Notes under the pieces: model-generated
Databases searched by the model: none
What the model was told of the DNA's origin: nothing
The model's input: only the letters and a program-made list of their open reading frames with translations
In this document: piece after piece, positions 9,015-15,961 of the stretch
Position numbering within the stretch: position 1 is the stretch's first letter
Layout: each line of letters opens with the position of its first letter
Source: Phenylobacterium zucineum
Lineage (GTDB): Bacteria > Pseudomonadota > Alphaproteobacteria > Caulobacterales > Caulobacteraceae
DNA: 34,795 nucleotides
Assembly (NCBI GenBank): GCA_002221445.1
Contig: NMUI01000069.1
Location: forward strand, 1-34,795
Direction of reading: 5' to 3'
Position numbers and translations under genes: made by a program

Positions 9015-11893
9015 GCGAACCGTCCTGCGCGTTTAGTCATTGCCTGTCGGATGACACCCTCGACCACCTTCGCGTTCTGCGCGATCATCGCGGGCATCAT
9101 TGCTTGAATCTGAGCCACCGTCTGCGCGTTGGCATTGGGGGCACTGATGTTGAGGGGTTGGTTAATGATCACGCTGCCCGCGCCGCCCTGCATCGCCACA
9201 GGGATGCGCTTGCCATCAGGCAGCGGCACAAAGGCCTCGTTCATAGAACCTTCGCCAAAGACCGCAACCTGGGGGCTGGTGGCTACCCCACCAGTTGCGT
9301 ACTTTTGGAGCGGCATAGGGCCGTTTGAGGTCATCACGCCACCATCGGCAAAGCCGAAGGACTTGATCATTCCCGCCAGCGGACCAACCACGTTTGCCCG
9401 GATCTGGATGCGGATCAGATCGGAGATGATCTGGTCGGCCAACTGCTTGCTGCTGATCTGGCCGGTCATGGCCCAGTTCGTCAGGGCGTCTTCCATCGTC
9501 TTGAACGCATTGGTGAATACGCTCTCGGACGCCTTAGCTACGTTGTTCACATCGTCCAGGTAGTTGTCCAGCGCACGTTTGGCACCGTTGGTCCAATCAG
9601 CTTCACCGGATTTGAGCTTGTCGTAGTAGTCGGTCCACTCAGCCAGGGATGCATCCTGGAACTTCTGGATGACGCTCAGTTCCTCCAAGTAGGCTTTCGC
9701 GGCCTCCGCGCTGTGGTTGGACTTGATGTAAGTCCCCGCAGCCTGATTGCGCATCTCGGCATACTTGTCGTTGATCTGGTTGATACCGGCATCGCGGGAG
9801 TTCTGTGCGGTTCCCTGGCTCTGCGCCCGCAGTTCGCGCTGGTGGCCTTGCACGGTGGTTTCGAAGTACTTTTCAGCCGCTAGGTTCAGATCGATGTATG
9901 CGTTCTGAATCTTGGCAAGGCTGGCAGTCTCTTGCAGGTTCAGCAGGATCAATGCGCTGACCGCACCTTCGCGGGCCTTCTGGCGTTGCTGTTCCAGGTC
10001 GAATATTCGCTTCTTCTTGTCCTCACGGATAAGCTCGACATCCAGTGCCGTTGCGCCCTTTTCGCTGCGCTTGTCTTCCCTGGCGATCTCCGCAGTAAAC
10101 GAATCCTCGGCCAACTTAGCCTGCGCGGCCAGGATGGCACGCTTGGAGTCGTAGTAGTCTTGTTCGGACACCACGCCCGCGCTGCGCAGGGCGTCCAGCA
10201 CCTTCTCGCCATCGGACATGGCCCGCGCCTGGGCGTCATAGCCTGCGCGAATTTCGCCCTCGGCAAACGCCGCACGGGCCTTGTCCAGTTGCGCCTTCTT
10301 GGCCTCTTCGCCTGTGTCGGTGAACTTCTTGATGATTCCAGCGCGGGTTTCGTTGTAGTCCTTCTGCGAGAACCCAGGCGTGCCGATGCGGTCCTTGAAC
10401 TTGCCATCGAGCGCGGCAAGTTCCTTCTTCATCTGAATTTCTTTGCCCAGGTACTTGTCATGCTCCGCGTCGAATTCCATCTTCAACTGGACGGTCTTCG
10501 CATCCTCGGTATCGAAGCTCTTTAACTTGGCTTGCAAATCGACCTGCAATTGCAATTGCTCGATCTGGGCGCGGAGTTCGTTTGCCTTGCTCTCCCCACC
10601 CCACCATGCTGCGACCTTTCCGGTGCCGCCAGAATCCTTGATCATCTGCGCGAGTTGATCTTTCAAGCCTTGCAGCTTTGTCTCCGGGGTTTCCTGGCGT
10701 CCGATGTTCAGCACCTTGTCCCACATCGCTTTGAACCAATCGCCCACATCGCGGGTGGCGGTTTCCAGGGTGCCCATGTCAGCTTTGAGCTTGTCCATGT
10801 TGTCGGACGATGCGTCCGCAAAGGCCTTCTGCGCGAGCTTCACGGCGTCCCAGTGCTTGCCCTGGTCTTCCAGGGCCTTGATCTGGTCCCACATCTCAAC
10901 AGTCAGATAATGCATCGTGCTGTTGAGCTTCTGGCTGGTTGCAATCGGATCGCGGGCTAAGTCTTCAAACTGCTTGACCACATCGGCCACTGCCGCTCCG
11001 GTTTCACGGTGGACCTTGACGGCCACCAACCCCATGCGTTCTAGGTTGTCGCCCGTGATCTGACCAGACCCGGCCAACGCGGCCAGGGCCTGCGCGGCAG
11101 CACCCTGGGTGGCACCGCTCATCTGGGAAATACGCATCGCCATAGCGCCCAAAGAGCCAGCCGATTGGCCTGCGTAGTCATTGGTAAGGATCAGGGCCTT
11201 GTTGAACTCCTGGGCCTCTTTGCGGCCAGAGTAGAACGCATACCCCAGGGTGGCCGCAGCGGCCACGGTTAGGGTGAGCGGGTTCACCATATCCAGGATG
11301 TATCCACCTATTGCCTTAACAGCGGGGACCACGCCACCGAACATGTCCTTCAACTGACCACCTTGTTGCAGCAGAACGGTGAGAGGGGCCTGCCCGCCTT
11401 GCAGGCCGACCACGATGTCGGTCATCTGCGCGGGGACGTTGCGCAATGCAGCGGCAGTCGCTTTCGCGGACATCTCGTACTTCTGCATCGAGGGCACGGT
11501 CTGGTCCACCGCGTCCTTCACAGCCTTCTGCTTGGGCGCGACCTTATCCAGTGCGTCCAGGTACGGAGCGATGATCGCGGGATCGATGCCGCGCTGCTGG
11601 GCCAGAACGCGGTAGTAGTCCGAGCTACTCTTGGAGCCAGCGGAGAAGGCCGCAGTGGCCCGCTCGATGCTCTGCACCATAGACCTCTCTGCGCGGGTCA
11701 TCTGGTCCGCAGCTTTGGTCGGGACATCACCCAAATCGTTCAGCGATTTCGATGCTTTGCCAGAAGCCTGGGAAACCTTGTCGGCCATCTGATCGATGGA
11801 AGTACCGACCTTTTGCGCACCTTGCTCGACAGGGGTGGCGTCCATCCCCACTTCGATTTGAATGTGCGGGTTGGTGCCGTTGGACTTTGCCAT
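9011..11893 (-). CDS. Tail tape measure protein
   Basis: A 960-residue, mostly helical protein. Residues about 150-230 carry QMTDIVVGLQGGQAPLTVLL and QGGQLKDMFGG, the signature of the prophage tail length tape measure family, followed by a hydrophobic Ala-rich segment (YILDMVNPLTLTVAAAATLG). The middle is coiled coil rich in Lys, Glu and Ala. The last 150 residues (about 800-960) match the lambda gpH-type C-terminal domain, including WTNGAKRALDNYLDDVNNVA and an IRIQIRANVVGPLAGMI segment. It sets tail length; by the usual rule of about 0.15 nm per residue a tail near 140 nm is expected (estimate). It follows the GT chaperone gene by one base, in the canonical G-GT-tape measure order. Confidence 0.95.
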   Translation of the reverse strand: MAKSNGTNPHIQIEVGMDATPVEQGAQKVGTSIDQMADKVSQASGKASKSLNDLGDVPTKAADQMTRAERSMVQSIERATAAFSAGSKSSSDYYRVLAQQRGIDPAIIAPYLDALDKVAPKQKAVKDAVDQTVPSMQKYEMSAKATAAALRNVPAQMTDIVVGLQGGQAPLTVLLQQGGQLKDMFGGVVPAVKAIGGYILDMVNPLTLTVAAAATLGYAFYSGRKEAQEFNKALILTNDYAGQSAGSLGAMAMRISQMSGATQGAAAQALAALAGSGQITGDNLERMGLVAVKVHRETGAAVADVVKQFEDLARDPIATSQKLNSTMHYLTVEMWDQIKALEDQGKHWDAVKLAQKAFADASSDNMDKLKADMGTLETATRDVGDWFKAMWDKVLNIGRQETPETKLQGLKDQLAQMIKDSGGTGKVAAWWGGESKANELRAQIEQLQLQVDLQAKLKSFDTEDAKTVQLKMEFDAEHDKYLGKEIQMKKELAALDGKFKDRIGTPGFSQKDYNETRAGIIKKFTDTGEEAKKAQLDKARAAFAEGEIRAGYDAQARAMSDGEKVLDALRSAGVVSEQDYYDSKRAILAAQAKLAEDSFTAEIAREDKRSEKGATALDVELIREDKKKRIFDLEQQRQKAREGAVSALILLNLQETASLAKIQNAYIDLNLAAEKYFETTVQGHQRELRAQSQGTAQNSRDAGINQINDKYAEMRNQAAGTYIKSNHSAEAAKAYLEELSVIQKFQDASLAEWTDYYDKLKSGEADWTNGAKRALDNYLDDVNNVAKASESVFTNAFKTMEDALTNWAMTGQISSKQLADQIISDLIRIQIRANVVGPLAGMIKSFGFADGGVMTSNGPMPLQKYATGGVATSPQVAVFGEGSMNEAFVPLPDGKRIPVAMQGGAGSVIINQPLNISAPNANAQTVAQIQAMMPAMIAQNAKVVEGVIRQAMTKRAGRFA

Positions 11894-11894
11894 G

Positions 11895-12520
11895 TCAATC
11901 CTTCGTGTTCATCAGCCGAATCGCTTCTGCTTCCGCGATCCGCATGTCCTGAAATAGATGCTCAAACTCTTGGTCCGACAACTTCATGCGGTCCATGAGC
12001 CGAAGCATCACGTTGTAGTCAAGTCCAATCACGCCACCAGGGCCTACCCGCCACTGCGTTGCCATGTTCCCCAGGAGGATCAGCGCGGCCTCGTTTTCGG
12101 GCCAGACCTCTATCTCTTCTTCACTAAAGTCCTCGGGCCGCAGACCAGCGGCGATCAACTCAGCCTCATTCGTGGCCGGTTGATACACCGCTTCGACGGC
12201 CCGCTTTAGTTTCCCAAGCGGGCAGCGGTAAGTTCTTTCAAGTAGGTGTTCTGGATCGCCTGGAAGGCACCCAGATAGTTGTCCAGCAGTTGCTGCACAT
12301 GCTCTGCGTCGAAGGGTTCGACAAGCTCCCAACCGGAAGCCATGTCCATCACCACATCGACCCAGGTTTTGCCCTCAGATTCAAGCATCGAGAGCAGTTG
12401 TTCGCGGGTGCGCCCCTTGAACGTGAATTCCACATCCGCTGTGCCCTCTCCGGGAACAGGGATCGCCACTTTTGCGGTAAAGGTGGGCTTTGCTGCGAGA
12501 GAGAATTTGGTCTTTGCCAT
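11895..12520 (-). CDS. Tail assembly chaperone GT fusion made by -1 frameshift
   Basis: The T frame (open from 12332 to 11895) has no convincing start of its own and is joined to the G frame by a -1 slip on GGGAAAC at 12209-12215, giving a 208-residue GT protein. After the slip the protein reads LKRAVEAVYQPATNEAEL and then EVWPENEAALILLG and ATQWRVGPGGVIGLDYNVML. The WPEN-AL...TQWR-G--G--GLDY pattern is that of the T-type partner (DUF1799-like). In lambda and relatives G and GT bind the tape measure protein and tail tube subunits during assembly and are absent from the virion. The stop TGA lies one base before the tape measure ATG. Coordinates cover the whole fusion; the frame changes at about 12,209. 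Confidence 0.85.
12206..12520 (-). CDS. Tail assembly chaperone G
   Basis: A 104-residue protein starting at the ATG at 12520 (MAKTKFSLAAKPTFTAKVAI). A longer in-frame reading up to 12610 runs through two terminator hairpins and is not credible. It has a small beta-rich N-terminus (VPGEGTADVEFTFKGRTREQ) and a helical C-terminus (LLDNYLGAFQAIQNTYLKEL). This layout is that of G-type chaperones encoded between tail tube and tape measure genes. The last sense codons TTG GGA AAC precede TAA and include the slippery heptamer. Most ribosomes should stop here, making G, and a minority should shift to make GT. It is preceded by terminators, so its level relative to the tail tube gene is probably reduced. 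Confidence 0.85.
   Translation of the reverse strand: MAKTKFSLAAKPTFTAKVAIPVPGEGTADVEFTFKGRTREQLLSMLESEGKTWVDVVMDMASGWELVEPFDAEHVQQLLDNYLGAFQAIQNTYLKELTAARLGN
12209..12215 (-). promoter_or_regulatory. Slippery heptamer GGGAAAC for programmed -1 frameshifting
   Basis: On the minus strand the G gene ends TTG GGA AAC TAA, containing G GGA AAC in the X XXY YYZ register. A -1 slip gives GGG AAA followed by CTA AAG CGG, which continues directly into the long T frame. The site lies at the conserved place just before the G stop, as in lambda (which uses GGGAAAG). A short GGCCG/CGGCC inverted pair follows within 40 bases and could form a stimulatory stem. Confidence 0.88.
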
Positions 12521-12538
12521 GATTGTTTTGAGTAAGGT

Positions 12539-12569
12539 AAAAAGACCCGATAGGGTGCGACCCAACGGG
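12539..12569 (-). terminator. Intrinsic terminator after tail tube gene (second of two)
   Basis: On the minus strand CCCG-TT-GGGT, loop CGC, ACCC-TAT-CGGG forms an interrupted hairpin followed by TCTTTTT. It lies between the tail tube gene and the G chaperone gene, about 20 bases before the G start. Confidence 0.65.
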
Positions 12570-12571
12570 CG

Positions 12572-12594
12572 TAAAAGACCCCACCGAAGCGGGG
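12572..12594 (-). terminator. Intrinsic terminator after tail tube gene (first of two)
   Basis: On the minus strand CCCCGC, tetraloop TTCG, GTGGGG (one G-T pair) is followed by TCTTTTA. The stable UUCG-type loop and T run fit a rho-independent terminator 17 bases after the tail tube stop codon. Confidence 0.75.
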
Positions 12595-12610
12595 CCGCTC
12601 TCGGCAACAA

Positions 12611-13255
12611 TTAAGTTGTGTAGCGCACCGGCTTGCCTTGCAGCGCGACACCGGCCTTCACAGACATCAGGTTGCCCTTGGTCATGGAAGGTGTCTCATC
12701 AAAGGCGAAGATGCCGTTGTAGAGGATGAAACCACCAGCGGGCAGCGTGGCACGCAGAGCGGTAGTGGCGCGGGTCAGCGCAACGGCCTTCACAGCCTGA
12801 TAACCGGCCAGCGAAGGATCGTCAGCGATTTCGATGGACAGAGACTGAGCCGAGGTGGTGGTCGGAATCTGTGTGTCGAAGTTCTGTTCCAGGAAGGAAT
12901 AGGTCTGGTACTGGGGATCGCCACCGGAAGAGGTGCAGCCGATGATCTGGCTGATCTGGGTCCAGGTAGTGATCTTGGCAATGGTGCCGGTGCCAGAGCC
13001 TGCGGGGAACAGCGTGGTGCTGGTAGTGTCAAAGCCTTCAAGCACCAGATTGGATGCCGTGGGGGTCTTGACGCGGAACACGCGGTTGTTGGCGTTGGCC
13101 CAGCCAGAGGTGAACACAACGTAGTCACCAGCGACCAAGGTATTGGTGACGGTCAGAACAGTTTCCGAGGCATTGGTTGCTGCGGTCACTGTCAGAGCGG
13201 CGGCGTAAGCACTGGCGATTGCCAGAACGATGCCATTAGGAAGAGAAACTGCCAC
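12611..13255 (-). CDS. Major tail tube protein
   Basis: This 214-residue, Thr/Ala-rich beta protein starts at a GTG at 13255, seven bases after a strong AAGGAG ribosome-binding site. Its neighbours are the tail terminator upstream and the G/GT chaperones downstream, which is the invariant place of the tail tube (lambda V-type) gene in siphoviruses. Seen motifs include LVAGDYVVFTSGWANANNRV (a small beta-barrel segment) and SLSIEIADDPSLAGYQAVKA near the end. It should polymerise into hexameric rings around the tape measure protein. Two terminators lie immediately upstream and two downstream, and the ribosome-binding site is the best among the neighbouring tail genes, fitting high expression of an abundant subunit. 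Confidence 0.85.
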   Translation of the reverse strand: MAVSLPNGIVLAIASAYAAALTVTAATNASETVLTVTNTLVAGDYVVFTSGWANANNRVFRVKTPTASNLVLEGFDTTSTTLFPAGSGTGTIAKITTWTQISQIIGCTSSGGDPQYQTYSFLEQNFDTQIPTTTSAQSLSIEIADDPSLAGYQAVKAVALTRATTALRATLPAGGFILYNGIFAFDETPSMTKGNLMSVKAGVALQGKPVRYTT

Positions 13256-13274
13256 GATGGGACTCCTTTTTAAG

Positions 13275-13293
13275 AAAAAGCCCGCAAGCGGGC
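13275..13293 (-). terminator. Intrinsic terminator upstream of tail tube gene (second of two)
   Basis: On the minus strand GCCCGC, loop TT, GCGGGC is followed by TTTTT. It lies 20 bases before the tail tube GTG start and right after another terminator. Confidence 0.75.
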
Positions 13294-13296
13294 AAG

Positions 13297-13326
13297 AAAA
13301 AAGCCCCGCTGATTTCTCAACGGGGC
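13297..13326 (-). terminator. Intrinsic terminator upstream of tail tube gene (first of two)
   Basis: On the minus strand GCCCCG, a 12-base loop, CGGGGC is followed by six T residues. It lies about 20 bases after the stop of the tail terminator gene. Confidence 0.8.
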
Positions 13327-13345
13327 CTTACTGGTAGGGTGACCT

Positions 13346-13699
13346 TTAGCGGTCTGCCCAAATGTCGAAATCCTGAATCGCCGCGTACACCGGGATGTCC
13401 GCGTCGAAACTGGTGTGCGGAGCGTTTTGCGGCTCCGCTTGGAATACGGTTGTCATGCGCAGTGCGTCCTCGATGCTCTGGATCAGGGCCGAGGCCTCTG
13501 CGCGGGTGTCGGACCATACGTTCACCTGGACCAGCGCATTGCGCTTGTTGGGCACCAAACGATCCAAGTGGTTAACGGCCACACCACCGATCTGCTGATA
13601 GGTGACGTAGGGGCGTGCCGTAGTGGTCGGCGCGAAGTCGGGGAACGTGCGTGGGCACACGGCCTGCAACAGGGTGAACAGTTGGGTTTCTAAGCTCAC
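13346..13699 (-). CDS. Tail terminator / completion protein (DUF3168-like)
   Basis: A 117-residue protein starting at a GTG that overlaps the TGA of the previous gene (GTGA, 13696-13699). It begins SLETQLFTLLQAVCPRTFPD and contains RPYVTYQQIGGVAVNHLD and LVQVNVWSDTRAEASALIQS. The P-Y-TYQ-I-G...---VQVN-WS-T--EA--L---IE pattern is that of DUF3168-type tail completion proteins (lambda U-like), which cap the tail tube and form the interface to the head. The gene order (connector, closure, gp10-like, terminator, tube) supports this. It is followed by two terminators before the tail tube gene. Confidence 0.82.
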   Translation of the reverse strand: MSLETQLFTLLQAVCPRTFPDFAPTTTARPYVTYQQIGGVAVNHLDRLVPNKRNALVQVNVWSDTRAEASALIQSIEDALRMTTVFQAEPQNAPHTSFDADIPVYAAIQDFDIWADR

Positions 13700-14271
13700 G
13701 ATATTGCCTCAGACATCAACGAACTAAATGTGTACGACATAGCCTCGATTGCCTTCTGCTGGTACTCAACGGATGCACGCCGAATGAAGGAGTGCGCGGC
13801 CACTTGCTTAGGCTGGGCCAGGGGTTTGCTCTTGACCGTTGTCCACATGCCCTTGCGCTTTCCAGACTTGGGGATGAAGGTCTTGTAGCGCATCATGTGA
13901 CCCCACTCGACCAAGCGGCCATGCGGAGCTTTGATCACGTTCCAGCTAACGTGGTACTCCGCAATCTGGCCGTCCTTTGAGTTGGCCTTGCTGTACACCT
14001 GATAGATGGAATCGCGAAGATTCCCGGTCTTCACCGGCATCCCGTCAACGATGGAATGCGTACCATCAGAAAACACTTGCGACCCGGCCTGGGCCGCTGG
14101 GCGAACTGCCGCGCCCGCACCGTCCACAATCGACGCAAGTAGGTCATTCACGCCAGAGGTGTCAACTCGGATCGAGAAGGTGTTCTTGCCTGGGGGTATG
14201 TGCTTACCGTCACTCTTGACGTAGCTGCCCTGGGCATACTTCTTGTTTTTCGATCCTTTAGTCCGCGCCAT
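13696..14271 (-). CDS. HK97 gp10-like head-tail protein
   Basis: A 191-residue basic protein with a Lys/Arg-rich N-terminal extension (MARTKGSKNKKYAQGSYVKS) and a core containing DGMPVKTGNLRDSIY, then APHGRLVEWGHMMRY and ending HSFIRRASVEYQQKAIE. The P--TG-LR-S...H---VE-G......F---A pattern is the HK97-gp10 family, involved in joining head and tail. The N-terminal basic extension is unusual for the family and might contact DNA. Its ATG follows the previous TAA directly; its TGA overlaps the next start. Confidence 0.8.
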   Translation of the reverse strand: MARTKGSKNKKYAQGSYVKSDGKHIPPGKNTFSIRVDTSGVNDLLASIVDGAGAAVRPAAQAGSQVFSDGTHSIVDGMPVKTGNLRDSIYQVYSKANSKDGQIAEYHVSWNVIKAPHGRLVEWGHMMRYKTFIPKSGKRKGMWTTVKSKPLAQPKQVAAHSFIRRASVEYQQKAIEAMSYTFSSLMSEAIS

Positions 14272-14589
14272 TTAGATCACCTGTTGGCAAACTAGATCGG
14301 TGAATTCCTTACCTTCGAAATCCAGCAGCACTGCCTTGATGTCGTAGGTAATTCCATTCACCAGGACGCGCATACCGGAGTTGAGGTCGGTACGGTAGCG
14401 GATGCGCACGCTGGCCTTCACCGTGGAGATTTCAGCATCGCCCTGGATCGAGGACAGGCCCGAGTTGTTCTTCACGTTGGCCCAGACAGTCGCGAAGGTA
14501 GTCCACGCGGTGGTGGGCTGGCCCAGTGCGTCCTGTGTCGCTGCGCGATACAAGATCGCAGCGCGGCAATTCAACTGGCCGGTCCTCAT
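14272..14589 (-). CDS. Head closure / head-tail joining protein
   Basis: A 105-residue beta-barrel-like protein beginning MRTGQLNCRAAILYRAATQD, with GQPTTAWTTFATVWANVK and VRIRYRTDLNSGMRVLVNG. The G-L--R--I...D--G-----W--F-TVWA-V pattern followed by FRIRYR--I--G-RV---G--Y-I is typical of the SPP1 gp16 / phage head-tail joining family (Phage_H_T_join). It plugs the connector after DNA packaging. It overlaps the connector gene by ATGA (14586-14589). Confidence 0.85.
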   Translation of the reverse strand: MRTGQLNCRAAILYRAATQDALGQPTTAWTTFATVWANVKNNSGLSSIQGDAEISTVKASVRIRYRTDLNSGMRVLVNGITYDIKAVLLDFEGKEFTDLVCQQVI

Positions 14590-15152
14590 GCTGTGATCAC
14601 CGAGTAGCGGTCAAGCAAGCGATCAACGTAGCCAAGCGACATCAGAGTGGCCCGCTCGATGACAGAGGCCTCGCGGTTCTTGTACATCTCGCTGATCTGA
14701 ATCTTGATCCAGGTCTTGATGGGTTCAGGCACGGTGGTGTAGCCAGACACATAGCGCACTGCAACAGCGTTGATTTGCTCACGGGTGACAGGCCAGGACG
14801 TACCATAGGCCGGCACAACGTATGCGCTGTTGTTGTCATCCGCGTTGTCGAACGAATACAGGTTTGACGCCAGCGTCTGCTGCACACCAGTAGCGTCGAA
14901 GTACTTCACCGAGGTGACCGATTGCACAGGCACGCGGGTGAGTTCAAACGCATCAGGGAAGGCGTCCAGCGTCAGTTCCCAGGTCTGGGCCATTAGTGCG
15001 CGACCTGTGATCTGTTCCGCGCCTTCCGTGGCCGTGGTGATCAGCGCAGTCAAAAGCGCATCATCGTCGGCTACATCCACCTTGCAGTGGAGCTTTGCCT
15101 CGGCCAAGGTCACCGGGTAGGTGCTTGCAGCGGTTATGAGTTTGAGTGCCAT
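14586..15152 (-). CDS. Head-tail connector (gp6-like)
   Basis: A 188-residue protein starting MALKLITAASTYPVTLAEAK, followed by LHCKVDVADDDALLTALITT, AEQITGRALMAQTWELTLDA and a C-terminus with helices (WIKIQISEMYKNREASVIER). The P-TL-EAK-H-+VD---DD-LL--LI--A-E--E--TGRAL pattern is typical of the HK97 gp6 / phage connector family, which forms a ring below the portal. Its position before the head closure gene supports this. The ATG overlaps the TGA of the repeat protein gene by one base. Confidence 0.87.
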   Translation of the reverse strand: MALKLITAASTYPVTLAEAKLHCKVDVADDDALLTALITTATEGAEQITGRALMAQTWELTLDAFPDAFELTRVPVQSVTSVKYFDATGVQQTLASNLYSFDNADDNNSAYVVPAYGTSWPVTREQINAVAVRYVSGYTTVPEPIKTWIKIQISEMYKNREASVIERATLMSLGYVDRLLDRYSVITA

Positions 15153-15958
15153 CAGCGTGCAATCCTTGAAGAACCGATTCGTGAAATACGGGAGCCACCA
15201 ACCTGGGCGGGTCGTATGCCCTCGACCGCTACCCGCGACCCTGCGACCGCCCCTGGCACATAGGCACTCGACTGCGCGACATAGGGGATGTGCCCAGACA
15301 GAACCAACGAACCCTTTGTGGGCGCAATGGTCTTGCTGGTGGTCTGCGTGACCGTAGGCAGCTTGCCGGTGTAGGCCAGAGTGCCTTTGGTCGGCGCAAT
15401 GGTCGTGCCGCTTGTACGCACCACGGTGGGCGTGTAGCCGGTGAAGGCCACCGCACCCTTGGTAGGTGCAACCGTCTGGTTTCCAGCCCGCACCACTGTT
15501 GGTGCGTAGCCGGTGAAGGTCAGAGATGCCTTGGTCGGCGCGACAACTTGGTTTGCCGTGCGGGTTACCGTGGGAACCTTACCCGTTAGAGTCAGCGCAC
15601 CCTTGGTCGGAGCGATTGTTACTCCGTTGCCTCGCGCAACCGTTGGCGTGTAGCCGGTCAGGGCCAGCGCACCCTTGGTGGGGGCGATGATCTGGTTGGC
15701 AGTCCGCGCCACTGTGGGCGTGTAGCCCGTAAGCGTCAGCGCACCCTTCGTAGGGGCCAGGGTTGTTCCCGCGCCCTGCGTGATCGTCGGCACCTTGCCG
15801 GTTAAGGTCAAGGCACCTTTGGACGGTGCGACGATCTGGTTGGCCGTGCGCGTGACTGTGGGCGCGTAGCCGGTGAACGTCACCGTGCCCTTGGCAGGAG
15901 CTACGGTCGTTCCGCTTGGCGCGGCTCCCTCTAAGAGTGACCGTAGCGCGATTAACAT
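15152..15958 (-). CDS. Tandem-repeat virion protein with nine 24-residue units
   Basis: A 268-residue protein of unknown function. After 15 leading residues it consists of nine near-perfect 24-residue units (residues 16-231) of the form GTT-APTKG-L-LTGY-PTV-RTA, followed by a basic C-terminus rich in Gly, Ser and Arg (ISRIGSSRIAR at the end). Each unit looks able to form two or three beta strands. The gene lies between the capsid-side genes and the head-tail connector, a place where siphoviruses often encode head decoration, fibre or accessory structural proteins. It overlaps the connector by one base. Proteins with similar APTKG-L-L-GY-PTV units occur in other phages as uncharacterised proteins; I know of no assigned role. 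An exposed repetitive adhesin or decoration fibre is inferred. Confidence 0.75.
   Translation of the reverse strand: MLIALRSLLEGAAPSGTTVAPAKGTVTFTGYAPTVTRTANQIVAPSKGALTLTGKVPTITQGAGTTLAPTKGALTLTGYTPTVARTANQIIAPTKGALALTGYTPTVARGNGVTIAPTKGALTLTGKVPTVTRTANQVVAPTKASLTFTGYAPTVVRAGNQTVAPTKGAVAFTGYTPTVVRTSGTTIAPTKGTLAYTGKLPTVTQTTSKTIAPTKGSLVLSGHIPYVAQSSAYVPGAVAGSRVAVEGIRPAQVGGSRISRIGSSRIAR
15266..15913 (-). repeat. Nine in-frame 72-bp tandem repeats
   Basis: Nine consecutive 72-base units encode the 24-residue repeats of the virion protein. The best conserved core encodes APTKG followed by a variable strand and TG(Y/K)-PTV. Units alternate between N-Q and G-T starts, suggesting duplication in pairs. 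Divergence at silent positions indicates selection on protein sequence. Confidence 0.85.
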
Positions 15959-15961
15959 GGC

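Noticed and set aside
12206-12610. Longer version of chaperone G starting at 12610
   Set aside because: The added 30 residues would be translated from two terminator hairpins; the ATG at 12520 gives the expected G protein.
15266-15913. CRISPR-like array suggested by regular 72-base spacing
   Set aside because: The units are contiguous, in frame, vary at silent sites and encode a regular protein repeat; there are no spacers.
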